From Geobacter sp. UBA698 (GTDB taxonomy: Bacteria; Desulfobacterota; Desulfuromonadia; Geobacterales; Pseudopelobacteraceae): a stretch of 18,958 nt of DNA. Below, in pieces: positions 6,923 through 13,278 of this stretch. The position numbers and the translations under genes were made by a program. Numbering within the stretch: the first letter of the stretch is position 1; each line of letters starts with the position of its first letter. Location: positions 1 through 18,958 of the forward strand of contig DBMM01000096.1 in assembly GCA_002298925.1 (NCBI GenBank). Direction: 5' to 3'. The notes below the pieces were generated by a model. That model searched no databases. It saw only the letters and a list, made by a program, of their open reading frames with translations, and was not told where the DNA came from.

Positions 6923-8902
6923 CTAAATAGTTTTGCGCTTGATGTCCAGCTTCTTCATTTTTGATTCCAGGGTGGAAGGGGGGAGTTCCAGCAGAGCAGC
7001 GGCACCGTTTTTGCCGCGAACGCGCCAGCCGGTTTTTTCCAGGACGGAAAGGATATGCATCCGCTCAATGCTTTTGAGCGAATATGACTGCGACGATATT
7101 TCCATGGCGCTATTGGGAACCGCTATGACCAGGGTCGGCCCGTCATTGAGGATCATAGCCCTCTCGATGATGTTGCGCACCTCGCGGACATTGCCGGGCC
7201 ATGCATAGCATTCAAGGGCGTCCATGTTTTTCTTCGGGATGCTTTCGATGGATTTGCCGAATACCTGCTCGAATTCCTTGACCATCGCCCAGACCAGAAG
7301 AGGTATATCCTCTTTTCTTTCCCGCAACGGCGGGAGGAAAACGGGAAACACATTCAACCTGTAGTAAAGGTCTTCGCGGAAACGCCCCTCTTTGACAAAC
7401 TGCACAAGGTCGCGATTGGTTGCGGCAATAACGCGGACATCGACCGTAACGGGAATATTGCTCCCCAGTCGCTCGAACTGTCCTTCCTGCAGCACGCGGA
7501 GCAGCTTTGACTGCAACTCCAGCGGAAGTTCGCCAATTTCGTCGAGAAATATCGTCGAGCCGTTGGCGGCTTCAAAACGACCGATCTGCCGCGTGGTTGC
7601 CCCGGTATAGGCCCCCTTTTCCCGGCCGAACAGTTCGGCTTCGATCAGTGTCGCCGGCAGGGCGGCGCAGTTAAGCTTGATCATCGGCCTTTCCCGGCGT
7701 GCGCTCTGATTGTGAATGGCGCGCGCCAGCAATTCTTTACCGGTGCCGGTTTCTCCCTGAATGAGAACCGTAGAACCGGTGCCGGCCACCTGCCTGATCT
7801 GCCGCAGGACGTTCCTGATTGCTTCCGACTCTCCGATTATCTCATCATGCCTGAGTTCGATAGTGATCTGGTCACGAAGAAAGAGGTTCTCGGCCTGCAA
7901 CCGGTCGCGGAGTTGTTCGATTTCGGCAAAAGCCTGCTGCATCTTCTGGTCGATACGCTTTCTTTCAATCGCGTTGGCAAAGATCTCCCCCAGCAAGCGG
8001 AGTCGCTGCACGAACACATCGATCCACTTGCGTTTGCGCCGGTAGGAAACGACTGAAATAAGCCCATGGACCTCTGCTCCCACGCGTAACGGGATATAGA
8101 ACATCGACTTGATGCCGCCCTGATCCTTGCTGTATTTCTTCTCCCGCCAGAACCGGTCCGGCAGGGCCTCCACGTCATCAACCATGAACATTTCGCCCTG
8201 GCGGGCGATGTTCACCCAAACGGGAATGATGTCGTCAATAACCGGCGGCGGCTGTTTAATGTCCTGATGGGAATGGGAGTAGGTCAGGTAGCAGCGCCCG
8301 TCCAGAGGAGAAAACTGCCAGATGGTGACCCGGTCGTAACCCAGAAAATCGTGGACCCGCTTCAACCCCTGAACAACCCTGGCATCTACTTCACTGACAT
8401 CCATATTGATGAATTCAGCCGACAAGGCCGAGAGCAGCGCTTCGAACTTCAGCCGTTCGTCCTGGGCTATTTCCCGCAGTTTCTGTTCGGTAATATCCCG
8501 CACAACAACACCCGCGCCCAGGGTGACACCGTCAGCGTTTACGAGCGGATAACTGCTGATGAGCCAGTAGCGGCAGACTTCGTCATCATCGCCGACTGCT
8601 CCGCTCAACCTGGTTTCCACATCCCTCAGGGCGGTCCCTTCCTCTATGGCGTGACGGAAGATGGGCTCCAGCACGGCGGCAACAGACGGATCTACCTCAT
8701 GAATGGTCCTGCCGATGTGTTCTTCAATCGGTTTACCGTCAATAGCCGCCATGCCCTTGTTGAGGACAACATAGCGCAAGTCGCAATCGAGCACTGCCAA
8801 CCCGAACAGTTCCTCACTGTAGCCCTGCATGAGCCTGAAAAACTCGGCCAGGAAAAAGGTGGTCTGGGAAGCTGCCGCCGGATTCATACTATCCACATTC
8901 AT
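6923..8902 (-). CDS. Sigma-54-dependent activator (PAS-GAF-AAA+-Fis)
   Basis: A 659-residue bacterial enhancer-binding protein when started at the ATG at 8902. Domains in order are a PAS-like sensor (about 25-140), a GAF-like sensor (about 155-315), a coiled-coil linker (315-350), an AAA+ domain (about 353-590) and a Fis-type helix-turn-helix (about 615-655, ending PPSTLESKMKKL). Walker A is GETGTGK at 383-389 and Walker B IFLDE at 451-455. The sigma-54 contact loop reads GAYTGA at 430-435 instead of the usual GAFTGA. The frame stays open for 38 more codons upstream to 9016, but 12 or more of those lie in a mobile-repeat fragment. A GAGAG motif seven bases before 8902 supports the shorter start. 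It probably drives the acyl-CoA dehydrogenase operon just downstream. The signal sensed by PAS or GAF is unknown. Confidence 0.92.
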   Translation of the reverse strand: MNVDSMNPAAASQTTFFLAEFFRLMQGYSEELFGLAVLDCDLRYVVLNKGMAAIDGKPIEEHIGRTIHEVDPSVAAVLEPIFRHAIEEGTALRDVETRLSGAVGDDDEVCRYWLISSYPLVNADGVTLGAGVVVRDITEQKLREIAQDERLKFEALLSALSAEFINMDVSEVDARVVQGLKRVHDFLGYDRVTIWQFSPLDGRCYLTYSHSHQDIKQPPPVIDDIIPVWVNIARQGEMFMVDDVEALPDRFWREKKYSKDQGGIKSMFYIPLRVGAEVHGLISVVSYRRKRKWIDVFVQRLRLLGEIFANAIERKRIDQKMQQAFAEIEQLRDRLQAENLFLRDQITIELRHDEIIGESEAIRNVLRQIRQVAGTGSTVLIQGETGTGKELLARAIHNQSARRERPMIKLNCAALPATLIEAELFGREKGAYTGATTRQIGRFEAANGSTIFLDEIGELPLELQSKLLRVLQEGQFERLGSNIPVTVDVRVIAATNRDLVQFVKEGRFREDLYYRLNVFPVFLPPLRERKEDIPLLVWAMVKEFEQVFGKSIESIPKKNMDALECYAWPGNVREVRNIIERAMILNDGPTLVIAVPNSAMEISSQSYSLKSIERMHILSVLEKTGWRVRGKNGAAALLELPPSTLESKMKKLDIKRKTI

Positions 8903-8929
8903 GTCCAATCTCTCGCTGAAATGCTCATA

Positions 8930-8998
8930 ATTCCAATTCCAAATCAAAGCGCTATCTTCGTTGGCTCGTCTTCGGTTCTTTGGCGTGAGTATACTGTC
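8930..8998. mobile_element. Half copy (A) of a MITE-like element
   Basis: From 8930 to about 8975 this matches, in inverted orientation, the end of the elements at 9661-9809 and 12240-12364: the terminus ATTCCAATTCCAAATCAAAG, then the CTATCTTCGTTGGCTCGTC block. Similarity then weakens, with only a trace of the central region near 8998, and the opposite terminus (CCGGAAT) is missing. It is therefore a truncated or divergent copy. It lies 28 bases upstream of the activator ATG, in the region between the divergent activator and MerR genes. Confidence 0.7.
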
Positions 8999-9073
8999 GC
9001 AATTTCCATAATGCAACCAAGGCAGCCGCCTGACGCATCCCTCTCAATTCCCGGGCAATTCCGGCGAAATCTC

Positions 9074-9102
9074 TTGACAAGTAGTGCTGCTTATTTTACA
9101 AA
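9074..9102 (+). promoter_or_regulatory. Promoter of the MerR-family gene
   Basis: A perfect -35 box TTGACA (9074-9079) is followed after 17 bases by TACAAA (9097-9102). The MerR ATG is 25 bases further on, with GAGG six bases before it. No long dyad of the kind MerR proteins bind is obvious in the spacer. Confidence 0.5.
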
Positions 9103-9127
9103 TTAATAATTAACATTGAGGTAAAGT

Positions 9128-9526
9128 ATGAGACTGAGCAACGAAGATCATATGCAGATCAGCGATCTGGGTGAAAAACTGGGAATCACCACCAGGACCA
9201 TCCGGCTCTACGAAAAAATGGGGCTGGTGGATCCCCCCAAGCGGACCGACGGGCGGGTCAGATACTACGAAAAAGGAGACGTCAAGCGTTTCAAATTCGT
9301 TCTCAAACTCAAGGAGTTGGGTCTCTCCCTGGACGAGATGAAGGAACTGGCGGACATCTACACCCGCGAGGAAAATATCCCTGACAAGATCATGCCGCGA
9401 TTGCTGGAACTGCTCGACAGCCACCTCAAAAACATCCGCCAGAAGGTGGCTACGCTCAAATCGCTGGAAACGGAAATCGACGCCTACCGGCAGCGGATTG
9501 CCGACCAGTATCAGCTGAAGAAATAA
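9128..9526 (+). CDS. MerR-family transcriptional regulator without cysteines
   Basis: A 132-residue MerR-family protein. The winged helix-turn-helix is at the N-terminus (ISDLGEKLGITTRTIRLYEK, residues 11-30, then GRVRYY at 42-47). A second helical pair follows (KELGLSLDEMKELADIY), and a long dimerisation helix fills residues 85-130. There is no cysteine in the protein, so it cannot be a thiol-based metal or redox sensor like MerR, CueR or SoxR. MerR proteins of this general kind (for example LiuR) control acyl-CoA degradation genes in proteobacteria. Its place between two acyl-CoA degradation clusters makes a similar role likely, but that is inference. GAGG upstream supports the ATG at 9128. 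It is the only plus-strand gene found in the window. Confidence 0.9.
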   Translation: MRLSNEDHMQISDLGEKLGITTRTIRLYEKMGLVDPPKRTDGRVRYYEKGDVKRFKFVLKLKELGLSLDEMKELADIYTREENIPDKIMPRLLELLDSHLKNIRQKVATLKSLETEIDAYRQRIADQYQLKK

Positions 9527-9660
9527 TTCCCCTCACCCACCGGCTATCCCGTCATCCCCTACGCCCCGCCCAGAGCGTGCCCCCCTGAATCCAACACCCG
9601 CTGACACAACAGTTCATCCACATTCGCCTTGCGCGCCAAACCCAGGCAGCAACAGGCTTT

Positions 9661-9809
9661 ATTCCGGTTTCAAATCAAGGATGAAATCAAGGCGGCGCGG
9701 ATTTCGGCGACGAAGGCGTACAGATAGTACGTTGAGGAGCCGAAGACGAGCCTGTCCTGAGCAAAGTCGAAGGGCCAACGAAGATAGTGCTTTGATTTGG
9801 AATTGGAAT
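9661..9809. mobile_element. MITE-like element copy B with nested 24-bp repeat
   Basis: A 149-base copy with imperfect terminal inverted repeats (left ATTCCGGTTTCAAATCAAGG, right end the reverse of ATTCCAATTCCAAATCAAAG) and a central hairpin (CGTAC and GTACG arms around 9717-9731). Compared with the 125-base copy at 12240-12364 it has one extra 24-base block at about 9752-9775. Read on the plus strand the block encodes CPEQSRR, a motif I recognise from a short repeat scattered through many bacterial genomes. The right end abuts the stop codon of the Fe-S protein gene: the final base of that TAA is inside the element. No target duplication is apparent. Confidence 0.82.
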
Positions 9810-11017
9810 TACTCATTTACGATCGGTATGACCTTATTGGCCGGCTTCCCCTTGAGGAAATTGCGGAGAGCCTTCTTGATACCGCTGACAACGAACGGCG
9901 TCAGCCGTTTCTTTTCCTTCAGCATGCGGACATACAGCTCTTTGCGCTTCAGGAAAGGAATTTCCCGCTTGGCTGAGGGAACAAGGGAGAGCGCCCCCTG
10001 TTTGCAGGCCGAGATGCAGGCACCGCAGCCGAGGCAGATGTCCCCGGAGACCACGGCGTAGCGCTCGTCACGGCTGGCGAAGGTCACCCCTTGGGGCGGG
10101 GCGATGGCCTTGACGTTACAGGCGCTGAAGCAGGCACCGCAATAGTTGCAGCGCTGCCGGTCGATGACGGCGCTGAATCCGGTCTTGGCGATGCCGTTGT
10201 GGAACCCCATCTGAACACCGGCCAGCAGCTCGCAGCAGCAGCGGCAGCAGTTGCAGATGAAGGAGGGTTTGTGGCGGATGTTGTCGGTGATATGGGTCAG
10301 ATTGAAACTCCTGGCGGTGTCGAGTACCGCCAGCAGTTCAGCAACGCTCTGCTCCCGGGCAAAGCCGCGGCGGGTCATGAAGCGGGCCGCACTCCCCAGG
10401 GAAATGCAGATGCCATCAACCGGCGCACCCTTGGCGCAGGTTTCATTGAGATGTTCCTTCTTGTGGCGGCAGTAGCAGAGCCCGACCGCGCCGTAACCGG
10501 CCTCGCGGATGATCTCCCGCGCCCGCTCGTAGCTGGTGATCTCCGAAGTCACCGGGACATGTTCCTCGTAGACCAGGGAGCGGGTCAGTTGGGTTTTGCT
10601 GCCGAAGAACTCTGCGGCCTGCCCTTCCTCCAGATATTCCCGCATCAGCTGGGCCAGTCGCTGCAGCGGCAGGTCGCTGCGGTTCTTCATGAAGGTCATC
10701 TCGAAGAAACCGATCAGGCCGGGCAGGAGCAGGTAATACACCTCCCCACCGTAGGGCATGTCCATCACCAGCCCCTTGTCGGCCATCCCTTCCAGCAGCT
10801 GCAGAAGTTCTTCCGCCGGTATGTTCGTCAGCCGCACCAGTTCCGGCAGAGTCGCCTCTTCCAGCGGAAAGCGTGAGGCGACAAAGGCTTCCCGCTCGTC
10901 GAACAGCAGCGCCAGAATCTCGCGCAGCTTGTCACTGTCCACCAGCCCGACCGGGTACTTGTTCAGCCGGTCGATCAGCGGCACGATGCTGCTCTTTGAA
11001 CCCAGGTGATGTCCCAT
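9809..11017 (-). CDS. Cysteine-rich 4Fe-4S protein with N-terminal winged-helix-like region
   Basis: A 402-residue probably cytoplasmic protein. Residues 50-130 look like a winged-helix domain (LPELVRLTNIPAEELLQLLEGMADKGLV). A cysteine-rich middle has CYC at 181-183, Cys194, Cys204, and an unusual dense cluster CNCCRCCC at 255-262. Two ferredoxin-type 4Fe-4S motifs follow: Cys290, 293, 296, 300 and Cys328, 331, 334, 338. The residue after the fourth cysteine is Asn or Lys instead of the usual Pro. The family is seen in anaerobes as a 4Fe-4S binding protein without assigned function; an electron-transfer role beside acyl-CoA oxidation is inference. AAGGAG seven bases before the ATG fixes the start. 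It lies 15 bases after the isomerase gene and ends exactly at a mobile element, so truncation is possible. Confidence 0.85.
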   Translation of the reverse strand: MGHHLGSKSSIVPLIDRLNKYPVGLVDSDKLREILALLFDEREAFVASRFPLEEATLPELVRLTNIPAEELLQLLEGMADKGLVMDMPYGGEVYYLLLPGLIGFFEMTFMKNRSDLPLQRLAQLMREYLEEGQAAEFFGSKTQLTRSLVYEEHVPVTSEITSYERAREIIREAGYGAVGLCYCRHKKEHLNETCAKGAPVDGICISLGSAARFMTRRGFAREQSVAELLAVLDTARSFNLTHITDNIRHKPSFICNCCRCCCELLAGVQMGFHNGIAKTGFSAVIDRQRCNYCGACFSACNVKAIAPPQGVTFASRDERYAVVSGDICLGCGACISACKQGALSLVPSAKREIPFLKRKELYVRMLKEKKRLTPFVVSGIKKALRNFLKGKPANKVIPIVNE

Positions 11018-11032
11018 GCTACTTCTCCTTCA

Positions 11033-11809
11033 CTAACTGAACCTTGAAAAATCCGGTTTCCTGCGCTGCATGAAGGCCTGCAGCGCCTCGGCCGCTTCCG
11101 GTGATTTCAGGCGCTCCATGAACTGCGTCCCCTCTTCGAAGATGGTTTCCTTGAGCTGGGCCGCATAGTCCCGTTTGAGCAGAGACTTGGCCAGCCGCAC
11201 CGCCGCCGCCGGCTGGGCGGCCAGCTGCAGCGCCCTTTTCCTGGCTATCACAAGAACATCTCCGTCCGGGCAGAGCTCCGTCACGATGCCGAGACGGCAG
11301 GCCTTGTCGGCACTGAAAGCCTCACCCAACAGCAGCAGTTCCGCAGCGCGCTGATGTCCCATGATCCTGGGCAAAAGCAGTGTGGAACCGGCCTCCGGGC
11401 AGAGTCCCAGGTTGACGAACGGCATCTGGAAACTGGCGCCGCTGCCGGCATAGGCCAGATCGCAATGCAGCAGCATGGTGACCCCGACCCCCACCGCCAG
11501 GCCGTTGACCGCCGCCACAATCGGCTTGCGGGCCTGGCTGATGGCCAGCAGAAACTGCATGACCGGACTGTCCGGTCCGGTCGGGGGAGCATCCAGAAAA
11601 TCGGCCAGGTCGTTGCCGCTGGTGAAGCACTCCCGTCCGCCGCTGATCAGGATCACCCGCACGGCGTCATCACTATCCGCCTGGCGGAGGCCATCGGCCA
11701 GGGCCTGGTACATGGCCAGATTTAGGGCATTCTTCTTGTCCGGCCGGTTGATACGCAGGTCAAGGATACCCTCGCCTGTTTCGCTCTGGATCAGATCAGC
11801 GCTGTTCAT
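11033..11809 (-). CDS. Crotonase-family enoyl-CoA isomerase (delta3,delta2 type)
   Basis: A 258-residue crotonase-fold protein. The oxyanion-hole segments are visible (CFTSGNDLADF at 61-71, NGLAVGVGVTMLLHCD at 102-117). The two glutamates used by enoyl-CoA hydratase (rat Glu144 and Glu164) align with Thr111 and Phe131. A glutamate is instead present in LGLCPEAGST as Glu139, where peroxisomal-type delta3,delta2-enoyl-CoA isomerases carry their single catalytic base. I therefore call it an isomerase that moves a cis- or trans-3 double bond to trans-2, not a hydratase. The ATG at 11809 is preceded by AAAGGAG. An upstream GTG at 11833 would overlap the thioesterase stop (GTGA), adding eight residues, and cannot be excluded. 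Confidence 0.87.
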   Translation of the reverse strand: MNSADLIQSETGEGILDLRINRPDKKNALNLAMYQALADGLRQADSDDAVRVILISGGRECFTSGNDLADFLDAPPTGPDSPVMQFLLAISQARKPIVAAVNGLAVGVGVTMLLHCDLAYAGSGASFQMPFVNLGLCPEAGSTLLLPRIMGHQRAAELLLLGEAFSADKACRLGIVTELCPDGDVLVIARKRALQLAAQPAAAVRLAKSLLKRDYAAQLKETIFEEGTQFMERLKSPEAAEALQAFMQRRKPDFSRFS

Positions 11810-11829
11810 ATCGTCCTTTGCTCCTTTTA

Positions 11830-12216
11830 TCACGCCAACGCCTTGAGGCTTTCCGGTATCGGCACGCTTACGTTGTTTATGCTGTCAAAACAGACCATTG
11901 TGGTGCGGGCGGTGGCGTAAACTTTCTCCTGGCTGTCATGGAGACGATATTCCAGCTCGAAACTGGAACGCCCCGTCCTGGCCACCCAGAGTGTCACGAT
12001 GACTTCATCATGGAGCAGGATCGGAACCTTGTAGTCACATTCGGCCCGCGCAACAACGGTAAAGATCCCCTGATCCGACACCTCCCTGAAGAAATCGTTA
12101 AACAGCTTGACCCGCGCCGTTTCCAGATAGGTGAAGTACAGTGCGCTGTTCACATGACCATAGGCGTCCAGATCGGAAAACCTCAGTTCTATCGGGGTGG
12201 TATAGGTTTGCGCCAT
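11830..12216 (-). CDS. Acyl-CoA thioesterase, hotdog fold (YbgC/FcbC type)
   Basis: A 128-residue single-domain hotdog thioesterase, normal for the 4-hydroxybenzoyl-CoA thioesterase/YbgC group. The catalytic segment RFSDLDAYGHVNSALYFTYLE (from residue 12; the key residues are Asp17 and the GHVN at 20-23) is intact. It hydrolyses acyl-CoA to the free acid and CoA, perhaps as a release valve for stalled intermediates of the pathway. The ATG at 12216 has AAGGAG six bases upstream. The frame remains open upstream to 12417, but that extension is coded by a mobile element and is not believed. The element at 12240-12364 now separates this gene from the hydrolase gene, so it may have lost or gained a promoter. 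Its stop overlaps a possible GTG start of the isomerase gene. Confidence 0.9.
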   Translation of the reverse strand: MAQTYTTPIELRFSDLDAYGHVNSALYFTYLETARVKLFNDFFREVSDQGIFTVVARAECDYKVPILLHDEVIVTLWVARTGRSSFELEYRLHDSQEKVYATARTTMVCFDSINNVSVPIPESLKALA

Positions 12217-12239
12217 GCTCGGCTCCTTATCTTGGAATA

Positions 12240-12364
12240 ATTCCGGTTTCAAATCAAAGATGAAATCAAGGCGGCGAGGATTTCGGCGACGAAGGCGTAC
12301 AGATAGTACGTTGAGGAGCCGAAGACGAGCCAACGAAGATAGCGCTTTGATTTGTAATTGGAAT
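12240..12364. mobile_element. MITE-like element copy C (125 bp), inside the 3' end of the hydrolase gene
   Basis: The simplest complete copy. The left terminus ATTCCGGTTTCAAATCAAAG and the right terminus (reverse complement ATTCCAATTACAAATCAAAG) agree at 16 of 20 positions. A perfect central hairpin has arms CGTAC (12296-12300) and GTACG (12306-12310). No transposase is coded, so movement would need one supplied in trans. It is in the same orientation as copy B and opposite to copy A. It provides the last 32 codons of the hydrolase and ends 24 bases upstream of the thioesterase ATG. No clear target duplication is visible. Confidence 0.85.
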
Positions 12365-13267
12365 AACATGCTGCTGCAGCCATTCCAGCACCAACGGAAA
12401 ATGATCCCGCACGGCATCGGGGTGTGTCAGCATGGTGATATGGTCGTAGTCGTGCAGATTGCCGTTCGTGCGGGAAAGCAGCGTATAGCGGCATTCCTGG
12501 CGTCCGGCCGACTCCATGAAATCCTGCACATCGCGGGGATGCCCGAGGGCATGATCGTTTTCTGCCGCAAGATACCAGATCGGCGGCAGGCGCAAATTCC
12601 TGACGGCAGCCCCGTAATCGAATCCGTCGTCCGAATCGACCCAGGCATCGTTCTTCACCCACGCCGCACTCTGGCGATACGACTTGGCGGTTTCACTGTC
12701 CGAACCGATGCGAAGCTGCCGCGCCGGCAGATAGCCGGCAAGCAGGCAGGCCAGCGGGCAGAGCCACTTCCAGACCAGATCCACCTTGAGGATCCGGTGG
12801 ATGTTCCAGACCCGGATGGTGCGCTTGCTGCCGAAATACACCAGGGAACTGACCTGCTGTGTATATTCAGGGAAGCGGGCCAGAAAGGATGAGAACAGCA
12901 CGCCGCCCCACGAATGGGCCAGCCACTGCTGGGGAATCGGGCCGCGCACCCTTTTGACAGCTTCGACACAGGCCGGAATATCCTCGGTGATCGCCTCGGT
13001 CTGCCCAAAGCGTGAGCTGCGGCTGATCGGAGGAGTGCTTTTACCCCGTCCGCGCAGGTCGATGACATACACATCGAAACCGTTGCCGGCCAGATAGGGA
13101 GCCAGCCCCTTGCCCGATTCCGAATAGAAGATGCGGCCGTTCTCGATGGCGCCGTGCAGCATGAGAACCGGCGGTCCCGGTTCGGCGCCGGTAAAGCGCT
13201 GGAGACTTATAATAGCACCGTTTGCCAAAGGGACCGGTATGGATTGTTGCTGAATCGTCCGGGACAT
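12266..13267 (-). CDS. Alpha/beta hydrolase with mobile-element-encoded C-terminus
   Basis: A 333-residue alpha/beta hydrolase-fold protein, cytoplasmic by the absence of a signal peptide. The oxyanion segment MLHGAIENGRIF starts near residue 36. The nucleophile Ser119 is in AHSWGG, with Ala where most members have Gly. Asp238 in AAENDHALG and His276 in HDYDH complete the triad. The substrate is unknown; an ester or thioester of a lipid-like acid fits the context. Residues 302-333 (from PITNQSAIF to the stop) are translated from the mobile element, so the original C-terminus is lost, although all catalytic residues precede the junction. The ATG at 13267 lies 11 bases after the preceding stop and has no good ribosome site, suggesting translation coupled to the upstream gene. 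Confidence 0.85.
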   Translation of the reverse strand: MSRTIQQQSIPVPLANGAIISLQRFTGAEPGPPVLMLHGAIENGRIFYSESGKGLAPYLAGNGFDVYVIDLRGRGKSTPPISRSSRFGQTEAITEDIPACVEAVKRVRGPIPQQWLAHSWGGVLFSSFLARFPEYTQQVSSLVYFGSKRTIRVWNIHRILKVDLVWKWLCPLACLLAGYLPARQLRIGSDSETAKSYRQSAAWVKNDAWVDSDDGFDYGAAVRNLRLPPIWYLAAENDHALGHPRDVQDFMESAGRQECRYTLLSRTNGNLHDYDHITMLTHPDAVRDHFPLVLEWLQQHVIPITNQSAIFVGSSSAPQRTICTPSSPKSSPP

Positions 13268-13278
13268 GGCGGTTGCGG

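Noticed and set aside
8903..9016. N-terminal extension of the sigma-54 activator
   Set aside because: It is largely coded by a truncated mobile repeat; a closer ATG with a ribosome site exists at 8902.
9527..9660. Possible terminator or gene after the MerR gene
   Set aside because: The stretch is pyrimidine-rich but shows no stable hairpin with a T-run and no start codon with a ribosome site.
9681..10061. Plus-strand reading frame containing CPEQSRR
   Set aside because: It runs through element B and then antisense to the Fe-S protein gene; the motif is a DNA repeat, not a protein domain.
8930..12364. The repeated elements as a CRISPR array
   Set aside because: The copies are few, widely and irregularly spaced, differ in orientation and have palindromic transposon-like ends; no cas genes are present.
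12217..12417. N-terminal extension of the thioesterase
   Set aside because: It crosses the whole 125-base element and the true ATG at 12216 has a strong ribosome site and matches the family start.
12249..12662. Minus-strand reading frame ending in YLYAFVAEILAALISSLI
   Set aside because: It is a shadow of the hydrolase gene that continues through the element in another frame; the hydrophobic tail is element sequence, not a membrane protein.
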